Assembly (NCBI GenBank): GCA_029255685.2
Contig: CM055319.2
Span: 38,388,530 to 38,452,529 of the forward strand
Reading direction: 5' to 3'
Length of the DNA: 64,000 nucleotides
DNA from: Silene conica
Taxonomy: Eukaryota > Streptophyta > Magnoliopsida > Caryophyllales > Caryophyllaceae
The notes under the pieces are model-generated. The model searched no databases, was not told the origin of the DNA, and saw nothing but the letters and a program-made list of their open reading frames with translations. The translations under genes were made by a program, and so were the position numbers. Below are positions 18,608 through 30,922 of this stretch, one piece after another; the stretch's first letter is position 1; every line of letters starts with the position of its first letter.

Positions 18608-20574
18608 TGGGGCTGCGAGGCTTATGTCAAGTGGAGACACGAGGATAAGCTCGGCCCGCGATCGGTCAAGACATACTTTATAGGCTATCCAAAAGGAACT
18701 TCTGGTTATGACTTCTACTCGCCAACCGAACAACGTGTTTTTGTTGCGGCTAGTACGACGTTCTTAGAGAAAGAATTTCTCGAGAACAAGTCGAGTAATA
18801 GAACCTTCGATCTATCGGAGATTCAAGAACCAATTATCGAGCAACCATTGGAGGAAACAGTTCCTTTAACCGAGGCTGCGGTAGACATTCCTGAGGAACC
18901 TAGGAGGCCAGGAAGAGTCTCTATTCCTCCGGACATATACATTGGCATGGTCGAGGAACATGACATAGATGACGTCTTACTCCTAGAGGGTAATGAACCC
19001 ACAACCTATAAAGGTGCCATGACTAGTTCTGACTCAAAGCTATGGCTAGAAGCCATGCAATCCGAGATGGACTCCATGTACGAGAACAACGTGTAGGATC
19101 TTATGGACCTACCTGCAAAGGTACGCCCCCTTCAATGCAAATGGCTTTACAAGATAAAGCAAGTCGTGGAAGGACAACAAGATATCCAGAAGGCAAGACT
19201 AGTTGCTAAAGGTTTTACCCAAGTGCCAGGCTTGCACTACGATGAGATCTTTACACCCGTAGTCATGATGCGTTCCATTCGGATTATCTTAGCGATCGCC
19301 GCATTTCACGATTATGAAATCTGGCAAATGGACGTTAAAACCGCCTTCTTAAACGAGTTATTTGGAGGAAGAGTTGTACATGGTACTGCCCGAGGGTTTT
19401 ATTGATCCGGAACATCCTAAGAAAGTTTGCAAACGTAAGCATTCCATCTATGGACTTAAGCAAGCATCACGGAGTTGGAATCATCACTTCGACCAAGTGA
19501 TAAAAGAGAATGGGTTCATTCGATCAGTCGAGGAACCATGTCTCTATATCAAGTCGAGTGGGAGCAAGATTGTTTACCTAGTATTGTATGTTGATGACAT
19601 ACTCCTGATTGGGAATTACATACCTCTCTTATCTTCGGTTAAAGCATGGTTGAAAAACCATTTCCAGATGAAAGATCTGGGAGAGGCACAAAGAATTTTG
19701 GGCATCCGTATCTACAGGGATAGATCACGACGGATGTTGTCTCTCAGTCAGGAGTCTTACAAAGATAAGATTCTAGAGAGATTCAGCATGACGAACTCCA
19801 AGAAAGGGTTCCTTCCTATGGCTTCTGGGCTTCCCTTGAGCAAGACTCAAGAAGCTAAGACATTGGAAGAGAAAGAGCGCATGAGTCGGATTCCTTATGC
19901 TTCGGCCATAGGATCGATCATGTATGCCATGATATGCACACGTCCAGACGTTGCATATGCATTGAGTATGACAAGCCGATTCCAAGCTCATCCAGGTGAA
20001 CAACACTGGATGGCCGTGAATAACATTCTTAAGTACCTACGGAGGACTAAAAATTGGGGATTGACTTACGGAGGCGACTCGACGCTCTACGCCACGGGTT
20101 ACGCAGATGCTAGCTTCAAAACGGATCGAGACGACTCGAAATCTCAGTCTGGATTCGTTTTTACTCTTAATGGCGCTTCTGTCAGCCTGGAAAAGTTCTA
20201 AACAAAGTGTTACAGCAGATTCTACGACTGAGTCCGAGCACTATGCCGCTTCGGAAGCAGCTAAGGAAGCTATATGGATGCGTCAATTCTTACAAGGACT
20301 ATCAGTAGTGCCTAGTTCGAATGACCCGATCACCGTTTATTGTGACAATAAAGGTGCCATCTTCCAAGCTAAGGAGCATAAGTCTAACAACAAAGCTAGA
20401 CATGTACAACGGAAAGCTCATCTAATCAGAGATTACGTGGAGCAAAAGGAGATATTTATTGATAAGATCGCTACGGATGACAACATAGCTGATCCTCTCA
20501 CGAAAGCATTACCACGTGATCAGCATGAAGGGCACATTAATTCCATGGGAATCAGATGTGTTCCTAAGTTGTAG
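18608..20574 (+). pseudogene. Copia 2 pol remnant (integrase end, RT, RNase H)
   Basis: Close relative of copia 1 pol in the opposite orientation. It starts inside the integrase C-terminal region at WGCEAYVKWRHED because the D-type LTR inserted there. It keeps the RT motifs DVKTAFLN and YVDDIL and the RNase H TADSTTESEHYAA. It is broken by a tryptophan-to-TAG stop near 19096 and by one-base insertions near 19360 and near 20190. The 5' LTR and gag should lie upstream of the window if the nesting model is right. Confidence 0.93.
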
Positions 20575-21365
20575 TACTCTTTTATGAATTCATGTTATAA
20601 TTCATTTTCTTGTGTACTCTATTACAACCTCATTGTTATGATATTTAATGTTTTGTTTTTCATGTGGAATTGAACGCCAAATTTGAACACCACAAAGTGA
20701 ACTGATTAACATTACATCGTTTTAGTCCTTGATTAGCCACTTGAGCTGATAACTCAGGTAATCATTTCGTGACGTTCGTTGATGGTGGGTTCAACGAGCC
20801 ATAAGTCAAACAGTTGACTGACCAATCACAAAGGCGAGTTATACGGATATCTCGTAGGCCACCCCGTGACAACGTTATGGAGTCCTAAATATTTTATAAC
20901 ATTGGGTGCCAGGTCGTGGATAGGACCTCCATAGTGTTCCTTAGAGTCGAGTCTTTTGACTTTCAACTGTCTCTTGAGATTAAGGCAGATTTTGGGTAAC
21001 TTTGGTTTCTTTCCCTTGGTCTTCCGTAACAATGGTCAAGAGGATTTTTTTTGGGTTATTTCATGCTGCGCTTACATCTGCAGGATTCGAGTTGAGGGAA
21101 ATATCCAAACCCTTATCAGGATTTTATCATTTCTCAAGGCCACTCGAGGAGTAGTAACTGAAATGCATGGCCATGCTCGAATACAGATTCGTTTTATTAG
21201 TTAAGTTACTCTCTAGTCGGGAAAACCACTCTTGATACAGATCGCTTGTGAGATACGACTTTTGCGAATACAGATTTGCAAATTGTCTTACATTGAGTGG
21301 GAGAAATTTTAAAAGGATATGAGAATCAGTTATCGCACCTACACTTGTACCGACAAGTGGGAGTT
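20575..21365 (+). other. Copia 2 3' untranslated region
   Basis: Counterpart of 2347-3134 in copia 1. The last bases before the LTR, AAGTGGGAGTT, are the presumed polypurine tract. No gene is supported here. Confidence 0.8.
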
Positions 21366-22424
21366 TGTTGGAGCTTGTGTCCTCCACATGTAGTGTGATA
21401 ACGTCATTGCACATACCCTTGTACGGACAAGTGGGAGATTGTTGGGGATGGTGTCCTTGACAGTTAGTACAATGACTTACTAAATCTCTTAAAGGATCAC
21501 AAGGGCATACTTCAGTATTATTATTAGTTGATCCACGTTTATCAATAACGGTTGGCTTTCTAGATAAGTTTCACGTTATTGTCATACGGATGGCGGTGAT
21601 CAACTGGTCCCTATACGTCACACCTATAGGACACGTTTGAGAGATGTGACGGTATGAAAATACAGTCACATTTATGCTGTATACGACTAAACAGTTAGTC
21701 AGAGGTATTGACTATTAAATTAGTCAATGAGATGTTGAGATTATTATTTAATACGGATTAAATAATTTTAGCTAATACGGATTACATGATTAATTCGTAA
21801 AATTAAATATAAACGGTTATATTTAATTAAATATTGAATTCGCGTATTAATATAAACAGTTATATATATCGTATTTTTGTCAGACCATTATTGATGTATC
21901 GACTACATTAATATCTGATAACATGTATACGATTTATAATAAATACCCGCAAATTATATTTTAGCAAAATGGGTCAAATCACGCATTGGAATAAGGTAAG
22001 AGTGGAAAGCCCACTCCTACCCGAGACCTAATTTGGCCGGCGAGTGTTACAAAAGGAGAGGACTTCTCCTTTTGTTAGACAACTGATTGTTTTACTGATA
22101 AAGCACATCTCAAGAAAAATTAGGGTTTGAGAGAGCATCCTTCCCCTAAAACTCAAATCTCACATCTAAACCTCCCAAAACTCTCCCCATATTGAAAGGC
22201 AATTGGAGAGCCTTTCTCGCACATGCGGTATCGTCTCAAACAAAGTCTTGGGTGCAAGTTATAGGAGGGAATTTACTTTAATTCCTATTCTTAGGCCAAT
22301 TCAAGCAAGGACCCAACGTTGTAATTCTTTTCATGTTTTTATTATCTTATGACCATAATTCACACATGTATATTTCGTTATAATCCTTCATGTTTAGGGT
22401 GAATTCATGTTTTATTCCCCAACA
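21366..22424 (+). repeat. Copia 2 3' LTR
   Basis: It begins TGTTGGAGCTTG and ends TTCCCCAACA and is similar to the copia 1 LTR in reverse orientation. A second AGTGGGAGA-TTGTTGGGG junction lies 75 bp inside (21431-21445), a duplicated polypurine tract and LTR start. It ends exactly where copia 3 gag sequence begins. Confidence 0.9.
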
Positions 22425-22912
22425 AGGGCCTCCAGTTTCTCGATATTCTCAATCATGTTGAGAATATGTGGGCTAACAGCTTGGCCGTTCTGGAGTTTCG
22501 CTTCAAAGAAGCGACAGGTATGCTCATAAGAAACGATTCTCGGAGCTTTCGAGAATTCGTTAGTGAGCGTGGTGAAAATCTTGTTTGCACCATGGGAGAT
22601 GAAGCATCTTTTCAAATTGGATTCCATTGCATAGATCAGTACGTTCTTTATCGCACCCGCTTCCATGAAGAAGTCGCTATGAGCGCGAACATCGTTAGCT
22701 CTAGCTCCAGTTCCTGGGTGTGCCGGAATAGGCTCAGTCAAGTACTTGAGCTTACCGTTAGCAATGGTAGCATTCCGTAACGCTGCCTCCCAGTCAGAGA
22801 AGTTTGACCCATCATTCCTTAGTCTAGTAGACTGATTCATGGAGTCCATGAAGGCTTTAAGCCAGGATTCACGTGCTAGCTTGGCACTTGGCATTGGGTC
22901 TTCACCAGCCAT
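22425..22912 (-). pseudogene. Copia 3 gag, N-terminal fragment
   Basis: About 162 residues starting MAGEDPMPSAKL, nearly the same as copia 1 gag residues 1-162, cut off at IENIEKLEAL by the end of the copia 2 LTR. The remaining gag, pol and 3' LTR should lie upstream of the window, on the far side of copia 2. Confidence 0.92.
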
Positions 22913-24649
22913 TTCTTATACAGCAATATTAAATTGATCGTGTTCTACACTGAATAGAAGATAAAAAAACCATATAAGCAACTCATCGTTGTGATTTAAG
23001 TCTATTTTGAATTGAATTTAAACTCGTAGACTCATGCATTTATATAATAGATCCCCCTCAAGAATTATATAAACGATCCCAAGACTCAATTTCCGTAAAT
23101 TGATAAGCCTACAGCTTGGCTAATTCCACCGTTGGAACTCTTGGTCGATAGATTTCCATAAATCCTATCTATTAGTCCATCATAGTTGCTAGATAGTATC
23201 TAGTGACCACAATGTTGAGATAAAATAAATCATCTATTCCCACTTACCCGACGTAGAAGGGGTCATATTATGCCTACCGACGAAGAAGGGATTCATGGGA
23301 GTCTGATTTATAAAGACCAGTCTCAATTTTTGGTTATAGGAGGAAGACCCCATCAACTTATATTTATCCATTTTAAGTAAACTAATATCTAGCATATACG
23401 TGAATGAATGAAATAAAGGGATGGCTTGGTAAGTGACACGTGACATCTGTATTGTCACAGAAAACTAACGCGTAACCTTTACATGAGTCAGTTTTCAGGC
23501 ATATTATAGGTGCTTTGGTTTTAGGCGGAATATGATGCAAGCTATTATCGATAAAAGCATAAATATAAATGCAATAAACGTAAATAAAAGTCCTAGTGTG
23601 GCCTATCCTACCAACATAAACATAAAAACAACTTGGAATCCACCGTTGGACCCTAGAAGCTTGTCTTGATGTTCCATCTTGGTCTTTGCAGCGGGAGTGA
23701 GCATCCGGTCTTCGTCTTTGGTCTTCACAAAATTACTAATTTAAATTACAAATATAAACCTATTTACATTCTAATTTAAATAGAAAAGTAATTACATGGC
23801 AAAAACCATAACGGAGATAGAAGATTTCAAAATTACAAACAAGACCGTGTTCCATCATTACGGTAACACAATCTACTAAGGCCACACAAAGTTACAACTG
23901 TTTGCAAAATTAAATAAGTTATAGAAAGCATTCATAAGCATTCACAAGACGACAAATAAAATGCATCAACTAAAATAAATTCATTCATGACATAATACCG
24001 TTATTATGTTTAATAAATTTTACCAAACCACTTTCGAGATTAAAATTATGTGATTATACCATTTTAATCACATTAATCTTAATGATAATTCTAATCCATT
24101 ATCTTAAACCGTTTTAAAATAATACGTATCCTCCGAGAGTGAACCGTTTCACAAAAGTTAATATACTATTTCCGTATATAGTATATTACTATTGAACAAG
24201 GGAAAATAAAACAAGTTATTTTAGAAAATTAAAACGCCTGTAACAGTTACGAGGTCGACCGACCGTCTGCCAGTAAAAACAGACTTCCTGTAACAGTACC
24301 AAGGTCGACCGACCTACTAACCAGGTCGACCGACCGACCAAACGCCAAAACGAGTTTCTGGTTAAAACGTAAATAAAACCAAAGCAAGTTTTTATCCTTG
24401 ATTTAAAACGTGTAAATCAATAATAAACAACAACAAAAGATTCACATATTGCTAAAAATATCGATTAATCAACAATATGTAAATAAAAATCGAAAACAAG
24501 ATCGATTATACACAAAAGGAAACACGCGACAGTTACAACGTCGACCGACCTCACCTCGAGGTCGACCGACCATCTGCCAGTACAAAAGTCCCGATTTTTC
24601 GATTTAAAACCTTGTGAAAAACACAAATGTAAAATAATTTCGTGGCCTT
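22913..24649 (-). other. Copia 3 leader
   Basis: A 1.7-kb leader matching that of copia 1 with many small differences. It holds five GGTCGACCGACC-type motifs (24253-24571) and no coding region. Confidence 0.82.
24253..24571 (-). repeat. GGTCGACCGACC motifs in the copia 3 leader
   Basis: Motifs start at 24253, 24303, 24324, 24539 (one mismatch) and 24560. The two complete pairs (24303/24324 and 24539/24560) have the same 21-bp spacing as in copia 1, while the nine bases between differ. Confidence 0.88.
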
Positions 24650-24662
24650 GGCTCTGATACCA
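24650..24662 (-). other. Copia 3 primer binding site
   Basis: The minus strand reads TGGTATCAGAGCC, two bases from the LTR end, a perfect match to the initiator tRNA-Met complement. Confidence 0.9.
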
Positions 24663-24664
24663 CT

Positions 24665-25242
24665 TGTGGGGAATAATACATGAATTCACCCTTAAATTGC
24701 AGGATTATAACGAAATTTACAATTGCGATTATGGTCATAAGATAATAAAAACAACATGAAAGGGGTACAACCTTTGGTCCTTGCGCGAATGGCCTAAGAA
24801 CAGGAATTAAAGTAAATTCCCTCCTATAACTTGCACCCAAGACTTAGATTGAGACGATGTCGCGTGTGCTACAAAGGCTCTCCAATTGCCTTGCAATATG
24901 GGGAGAGTTTTGTGAGGTTTTAGATGTGAGATATAGGTTTTGGGAAAAGACAGTTCTCAAAACCCTAATTTTCTGAGAGAGATTCTTCTATCAGTTGAAT
25001 CAGTAACCTGACAAAAGGAGAAGTCCTCTCCTTTTGTATTACTACGGTCGGCCGAATTAGGGTTAGGGTGAGAGTGGCCTTTCCACTCTTACCTTATTCT
25101 AATACGTGATTCGACCCGTTTTGCTAAAATATAATCGCGGGTTTTAATTATAAATCGCACACATGTTATCAGATATTAATACAGTCGATATATTAATAAT
25201 GGTCTGTTATCGCACTACATGTGGAGGACACCAGCTCCAACA
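24665..25242 (-). repeat. Copia 3 5' LTR with internal deletion
   Basis: It starts TGTGGGGAATAATAC and ends CTCCAACA. About 500 bp are missing between GGTCTG (25206) and TTATCGCACTAC, compared with 1815-2319 in copia 1. The outer end is intact and copia C follows directly. Confidence 0.9.
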
Positions 25243-25748
25243 ATCTCAACATGCGAAATCAAGAGACCACATTGGATAAATTGCATAAGATGCTCGTCCA
25301 AGCCGAGAGGGACATGGGACTTCATGAAAGTTCCACTAAAGATGTCTTGAACATCGAGAAGAAAGGGAAAGGCAACTTCAAGAGGAATGCCTTCAAAGGC
25401 AAGGGCAAGAAAACATTCAAGCCCAAACCGGCTAAAGAAAATACCTTTTCGAAAGGTGCTTCCACCTCATCTTCAAAATTTGAAGACAAGTGCCATTATT
25501 GCACGAGGTTAGGGCATTGGAAACGGAATTGCCCTAAATACTTAACGAATCTCAAAGCTGGAAAGGTTCTCGCATTAGGTTATAATTCTCGTTTAAATTC
25601 ATGTTATTTTGTCAACTTTTGTATGTCGATACAAGTTGTTGACTCTCACCCTTTTTTAATTGTTTTAAAGGGGCACCTTATAAAGATAAGGGCAAGGAAA
25701 AGGAAGCTTGAAGTTCCTTACATGGATGGCTATGGTAGCATCCAGTGA
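25243..25748 (+). pseudogene. Copia C gag, C-terminal fragment
   Basis: Begins in the middle of a copia gag because copia 3 lies to its left. It shows the MLVQAERDMGL segment, a lysine-rich linker and a zinc knuckle CHYCTRLGHWKRNC (25491-25532), then CPKYL and LKAGK as at the gag end of other plant copia elements. It resembles copia 1 gag in layout but belongs to a different family. After about 25590 the frame has no recognisable content, and no protease motif follows. Confidence 0.8.
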
Positions 25749-27899
25749 TTGAAGACATGAAGATCTTGGCTCTAATTTTCATTATAACTTCTTTCATTAT
25801 GCAATTAATTTTAAAAGAACAATGTCTTTTCTTGTATGACAAGAATTCAAATCCTAAACAATGGTTGTATTTTGGATATTGGTGACTTGGTTTTCAACCC
25901 AAGTCACTCCTTTTGTTCTTAATCAAATTGTTGATTTCTAAAATAAATTGCGTACCTTGTAAAACATGAATTAATGTCATCTTAATAAATTACTGAAGAA
26001 GTACCCTGAAACGTTCATTGTACAATGACATCGAAAACGGAGAACTACACCACATGAGAAACTCTAAATCAAAATGAGATATAATTAGTTCATTATAAGA
26101 TGATCATTTTATAAATGAAAATGAGAATGTCTTCATCACACCTATAAACTTTTCAAACATTCATGTACATTGGTTATATCGAAATTGTTATCCTAATACA
26201 GATAAAGGTTATTTTTAAGAGGATAGAGTGGGAGAAATTATTTCGCCCGCAAACCAATGAGATAAATGTAGGATCTTGGAGAAGAATCCCACAAGGGAGT
26301 CTTAAGAAGAACCCTAAATGAATGAATAAAAGAAACTACGAGAGGACACTGAAGAAACTACGGGAAGACACAAGAGGAAATGTTCCTTATGTCATTATTT
26401 CTGGAAGAGAGGATAATAGAAACCCCGTATGAAAGAGGGGAAAGACGTTTCCTTAAAAATGATTTTTCTAAATTTATAAGATAAAAGAGAAGAAATCATC
26501 TCAATTCTCTCGATGTAGTTATAAGGGAATATCATGTCATATTCGTCTCGAGGAAACGAAGACATGAAAGAAGCAATGTTGATTGAATAGAAGTAGACCA
26601 CTATAGGGTAGTGATACTGGTTCAAGTAGAAGCAAATGAATCACATGCGTGAAATGAAAGGTTCATTTAAGTAATGTCAATCATTATAAAAGGAGTAATG
26701 ATGATTTTAGTGGGAGCGATATTCATTAAGGAAATGAACGTACCATTTAGAGAGAATGGTGATTCTTTAAAGTGTAAAGAATAAGAAGTTCTCAATTCTA
26801 GATGAATTAAATACCATATATCATAGGATGATGGAGCTTCAAGGGAAGGTACCCATTAGAATTGAGAATGGTTGGTTACATTATTCATATAGATGAATAT
26901 GAACCTAAAACCTTGATTATAATTATCAAGATGAGTGAAAATTTTGGGAGTGATGAAATCATTAATGACTACAATATAGATTTCAGTACTTAAGTGACGA
27001 TACGTCACGAGTTATAAGATAACAGTGGGAGCTTCCCTCAGGAAAGGAAACTCGAAATCTAGAAGGAGTTCTAGATATGTACTCAAATAAGATAATATTA
27101 TACGAGATAATATGAGATGAAAGGAGAATAAAATTTGTAAGTTTTGGAATCATGAATAAAAGGTTTATTCGCAAAACACTAATACAAATTGATGATCGTG
27201 CATCAAATGCAATGAAATAGTATTGACTATTTTTGCATAACAATATCATTTGACTTATGATTAACTCACAATGAAAGATACTTTGTCAAAATCCAAATGG
27301 GTTGTAAGAGACAACTTTGAACCCCATAAAGTGAACTGGATTGACTTAGTATAGCCCCTGGCCGCTTACATGAGGTGACATCTCAAAGCGACTAGAATGT
27401 GAGGCAACTGATGGCAAGTTCAAATGCCATAGAGTCATGTGTGATGACTAGTCGATCACATAGGCAGACTGCAAGAGACACTTTGTCGGGCAAAGTGACC
27501 GTTTATAGAGTTCTGGAAATTTTATGATACCCGGGTCGTGGCAAGAGCTGCTATAGTATTCTTATGAGTCAATTCGTAGACTAAAGACTACTCTCCCAAG
27601 ATGGTACAGTTTTGGCATAACCTTGATCCATTCCCTACGACTTTTCGTAACTGGAGTCCAATGGGATTGCTTTGGGTTGTGACTGACTGTGACTAGTTAA
27701 AGGGAGTAGTACGATAGAAATTGTCCACCCCTTGTCAGGGTTGTTCAAATCTCAAGGCCACTCGAGGAGAAGTTAACTGAACCACTCATGATATGATCCA
27801 ATGCAAGTACGGCCTCAGAGAGACACCTTGCATTGAGTGGGAGATTGTAATAGGACAAGAGAATTCGTGACGCACACTTGTCGAGGACAAGTGGGAGAT
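25749..27899 (+). other. Copia C interior without pol
   Basis: About 2.1 kb of AT-rich sequence with no protease, integrase or RT motifs in any frame. Two recurring features are AAGAAACTACG (26330 and 26353) and stretches rich in GAGAATG. The last 550 bp resemble a copia 3' untranslated region, and GTGGGAGAT at 27891-27899 is the polypurine tract. The element looks like a gag-only or internally deleted copia. Confidence 0.6.
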
Positions 27900-29144
27900 T
27901 GTTGGGAAAAGTGTCCTCAACAATAGTGCGATCGCATAATTAAATCTCATGACGAGAATACGCAAGGGATGATACGAAATTATATTAGTCAACTGACCAA
28001 CATTAATAGGTAATGATTGGCTAGCTAGAGTTTGACATTACTGTCGTATGACGGTGGTGGTCAGTTGATCCCTTTAGGTCACACCTATAGGACAATTCCC
28101 TTAATTGATAAACTGATCAAATTTATATTGATACGAGTTGATCAGATTCCTTAAACTCGTATATCGAGAAATCAGAGGTTAAATCTTATTGTAAGATTTA
28201 TGTTTGAAATTGAAACGTGTCAATCACAAACATTAAACGATATTTTTGGAATATCGAAATTAGAATGAATCGGGTTGTTTATTATTACAAGTGTTGTAAT
28301 TCGTATTGACAATTATTGAAATGACCATTTTGTATATTAGTAATTCTGAATTACTAGTCAAATTGATAAATATGATTTATTTAATTTATAAACAATATTT
28401 ATTTGATAAATATACATTTTAAATTAAAACAATTGTTTTATAATTGTGACATAATGTATGTCGCACATATACAATTGTACAAAATGACATTTATAAAATG
28501 GATGACCATTTTATCTTATAGGGCACCGGTTTTGGGAAGGTTGTTGTGTGTTTGTTTTGCGTATTAAGTGCACTAGGAGACACTATCATTAAGTAAGCCT
28601 TGAAACCATCATCTTGTGCCTCCCCATGTGTGTTGGTAAGACCAAAAGCATCCTTTGATGCTTCCTAAGTGAGGCTCACGGCCAACTCACCAACACCCAT
28701 CAAAAGAGTGAAATGTTCACCATTCTTATTCATTCTAATTTTTGCCATATTTTTCTAGTGATAGAAAAACCAAGTAAAACCTCTAAAATTATTATATGAT
28801 AATATCAATATATATTTTACTATAAGTGATAGTAATAAGTTTATTATTCAAATTAGATTAAGATAATAAACTAAGTTTAAGGAAACCGATTTAAACACCT
28901 AGCTTTTGTTGATTTCGGTTTTAAAGGAGTTGTATTTGGTGCATCTTGGAGGAGGTGTTCTAGTTGAATACTAAGGAGGATCATCCTTGCTCCGGTTTCG
29001 TCGAGTTGTAAGCATTAGATTCTTACATTTTCCGCATAAGTTTTAGCATGCATAAGATCTAAAAGTATAATAATTAAAATGTTAATTATCTTCTTCATAT
29101 TAGTATGACTAAAATATTAGGTTATGAGTTATATAAACCTAACA
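27900..29144 (+). repeat. Copia C 3' LTR
   Basis: A 1,245-bp LTR beginning TGTTGGGAAAAG after a polypurine tract and ending AAACCTAACA. A relative in the opposite orientation begins at 63501. Gypsy B LTR sequence follows at 29145, and AGTAT (29145-29149) is the expected target duplication. Confidence 0.85.
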
Positions 29145-29501
29145 GTATTGGGTTGATTATCTTGTTATTCAATTGAATGAAATCAGTTTCTAGTTGATTA
29201 GTAGTAATGAAGGATGAATTTTGGTTGTGTTTATTGGACAAATTGATATCCGTCTCATGCTTGTTGTGTTCATAGCGACATTGTTGTCCCTGATTGATTT
29301 TATCCCATGTTATGAGTAGTTAATCGCATTTATAGTCGTTTGTTTACGATGTAAATTGGTATATATATGGGCCTTGGTTGGATTTTGGGTTACCTAGCTA
29401 GATCACGTAGGACGCGTAGGATAATCGTATTGTGAAGTTATACGCAAATGGGGACCGGGACACGCTGCTGCCGCGCACAACGCCTAAACTGCCCGACAGA
29501 A

Positions 29502-29575
29502 CCGCAGCCTGCGGCCCCAAACGCAGGCCTGCGGCCGTGTCAAGCGCAGCCTGCGGCCCCCATGGCAGGCTGCGG
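29502..29575 (+). repeat. GC-rich dyads in the gypsy B LTR
   Basis: CCGCAGCCTGC (29502-29512) is perfectly complementary to GCAGGCTGCGG (29565-29575), and CGCAGGCCTGCG (29522-29533) between them is a 12-bp palindrome. In the 3' LTR the same 11-bp outer arms persist (44552-44562, 44615-44625) although bases between them changed. Confidence 0.85.
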
Positions 29576-29937
29576 TTTGCACTGGTTTTTGGCGTGATTG
29601 TGGGTTGTTTTGGGGGTTGTTTGGGGCACCGATTGGTCGCTTGTTTGGACGTTGTTTGAGCATGCTAAATTTATATAAAACTTGTGTTAGAGTGTATATA
29701 ATTATCATGTATGATTCATGACTCGAATTACGTTCATCCTTCATGATGAATTCACTTGTGTACGATATTGAATTTGTGTCATCAAATGCTAATATTTTAT
29801 ATCTCGAACGAAATGTAAACTCGTACATGAGACTTGTCATATGAAATTTCATTATTATATTGCTCATATGATTGAAATGTTTGGGTGGTTCCGTTATGGT
29901 TGTATGGTTGAATGCCTAAGCCGTTTTAGTAGCTAAG

Positions 29938-29994
29938 TTGAGGAGGAATACCCCCCGGCCGGGCAACCGGAAGGGAAACCGGCTCCCGCTTCAA
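29938..29994 (+). ncRNA. GNRA-tetraloop module, gypsy B 5' LTR
   Basis: The tip hairpin is CCGG, loop GCAA, CCGG (29959-29970), flanked by CCCCCC and AAGGGAAACCGGCUC. An enclosing stem is UUGAGG (29938-29943) with CUUCAA (29989-29994). The stem sequence differs from that in A, but pairing is preserved. Confidence 0.65.
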
Positions 29995-30065
29995 GTTAAC
30001 TTCTATAAACTAGCTTAAGCGTTGTCTTGATTGAATTGAGGCTCATATGTGTTAAATGAGTAGTT

Positions 30066-30556
30066 AATGGTTATGTTAGCACAAGTTAAATTGATAACGG
30101 TTATGTTGTCTTGAACTAAGTCGAGTAACGGTTATGTTGCATTACTTGTAATTTGATAACGGTTATGTTATCTTAAGTTGAGTTGGGTAACAGTTATGTT
30201 GCCTTGCTTGTGTTTGGATGACGGTTATGTCATTCCAAGTTGTGTGGGTGACGCTTATGTCACTTGTTTGTGAATGGATAGCGGTGGTACGATTTGTGTA
30301 TCATTGTAATGAACTAATGCCATCCCGGTTATGGGTTTTATCTATGTTCGGGATTGGTCTGTGTCCGTGGTTATGCGGCCCGGTTCCCGTGTGTCGTTCG
30401 GTGTAGGTTATTACATCGAGAGGTCTGACCAGGTCTTAGGCATATAGTTGTCGGTTATGCGCTATACATAGAGTCAGTGTCGTGGTTATGCGTCCCGATA
30501 GCTAGTGTCGTGGTTATGCGACCTAGCGGTCAGTGGTAACGGTTATGTTCCCTGAC
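30066..30556 (+). repeat. Hairpin array of gypsy B, 5' LTR copy
   Basis: Repeats of about 30 bp with loop GGTTAT and changing complementary stems. GATAAC pairs with GTTATC (30155-30160, 30167-30172). GGATGAC pairs with GTCATTC (30216-30222, 30229-30235). GTCGT pairs with GCGAC (30507-30511, 30518-30522). GTCAG pairs with CTGAC around a bulged inner stem (30529-30533, 30552-30556). Loop changes in some units (AGTTAT, GCTTAT) are absent from the 3' LTR copy. Confidence 0.82.
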
Positions 30557-30641
30557 GGCGTTCATTCTATTCTTGTATGTTCTGTGATTGGCCATGCCAT
30601 CTAGTGTTGGCCTCTGAGTCGGTCACTTGCTTGTTGTTTGT

Positions 30642-30684
30642 GTGAATGAACAGGCCATCAAGTGTTGGCCGCTGAGTCATTCAC
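30642..30684 (+). ncRNA. Two-stem hairpin after the gypsy B array
   Basis: GUGAAUGA (30642-30649) pairs with UCAUUCAC (30677-30684), enclosing GGCCA (30653-30657) with UGGCC (30666-30670) around loop UCAAGUGU. A related upstream copy (30577-30624) keeps GUGAUU with GGUCAC and GGCC with GGCC. Confidence 0.65.
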
Positions 30685-30922
30685 TTGGTTGATTGTTGGT
30701 TCTGATAATAGTTCATATGAGGAGTTGATTATGTTTCACATGTTGATTCATGCCTTGATCATGTTTGTTGTATTTTATTATGCCATACTTGATTTCTTAT
30801 CAACGTATATGCATGTTAATATGTATATGTTGTGTTGTATTACCGTTTACGTGTTTTCTGACAAAAAGTGGCTGGGAGAACCTCGAGTTACTCCCCACTG
30901 ACTGTGGCGTACATGTTTCATG

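Larger units (their letters stand above)
29145..30922 (+). repeat. Gypsy B 5' LTR, first retained part
   Basis: Matches 44199-45950 of the 3' LTR. About 800 bp of the LTR start is absent because copia C occupies that side. It contains the GC-rich dyads (29502-29575), one GNRA module (29938-29994), the hairpin array (30066-30556), a larger double hairpin (30642-30684) and the conserved block. Confidence 0.9.

Noticed and set aside
25749-27890. Possible coding gene between copia C gag and its 3' LTR
   Set aside because: Frames are short and AT-rich with no recognisable motif, and the position is that of a deleted pol.
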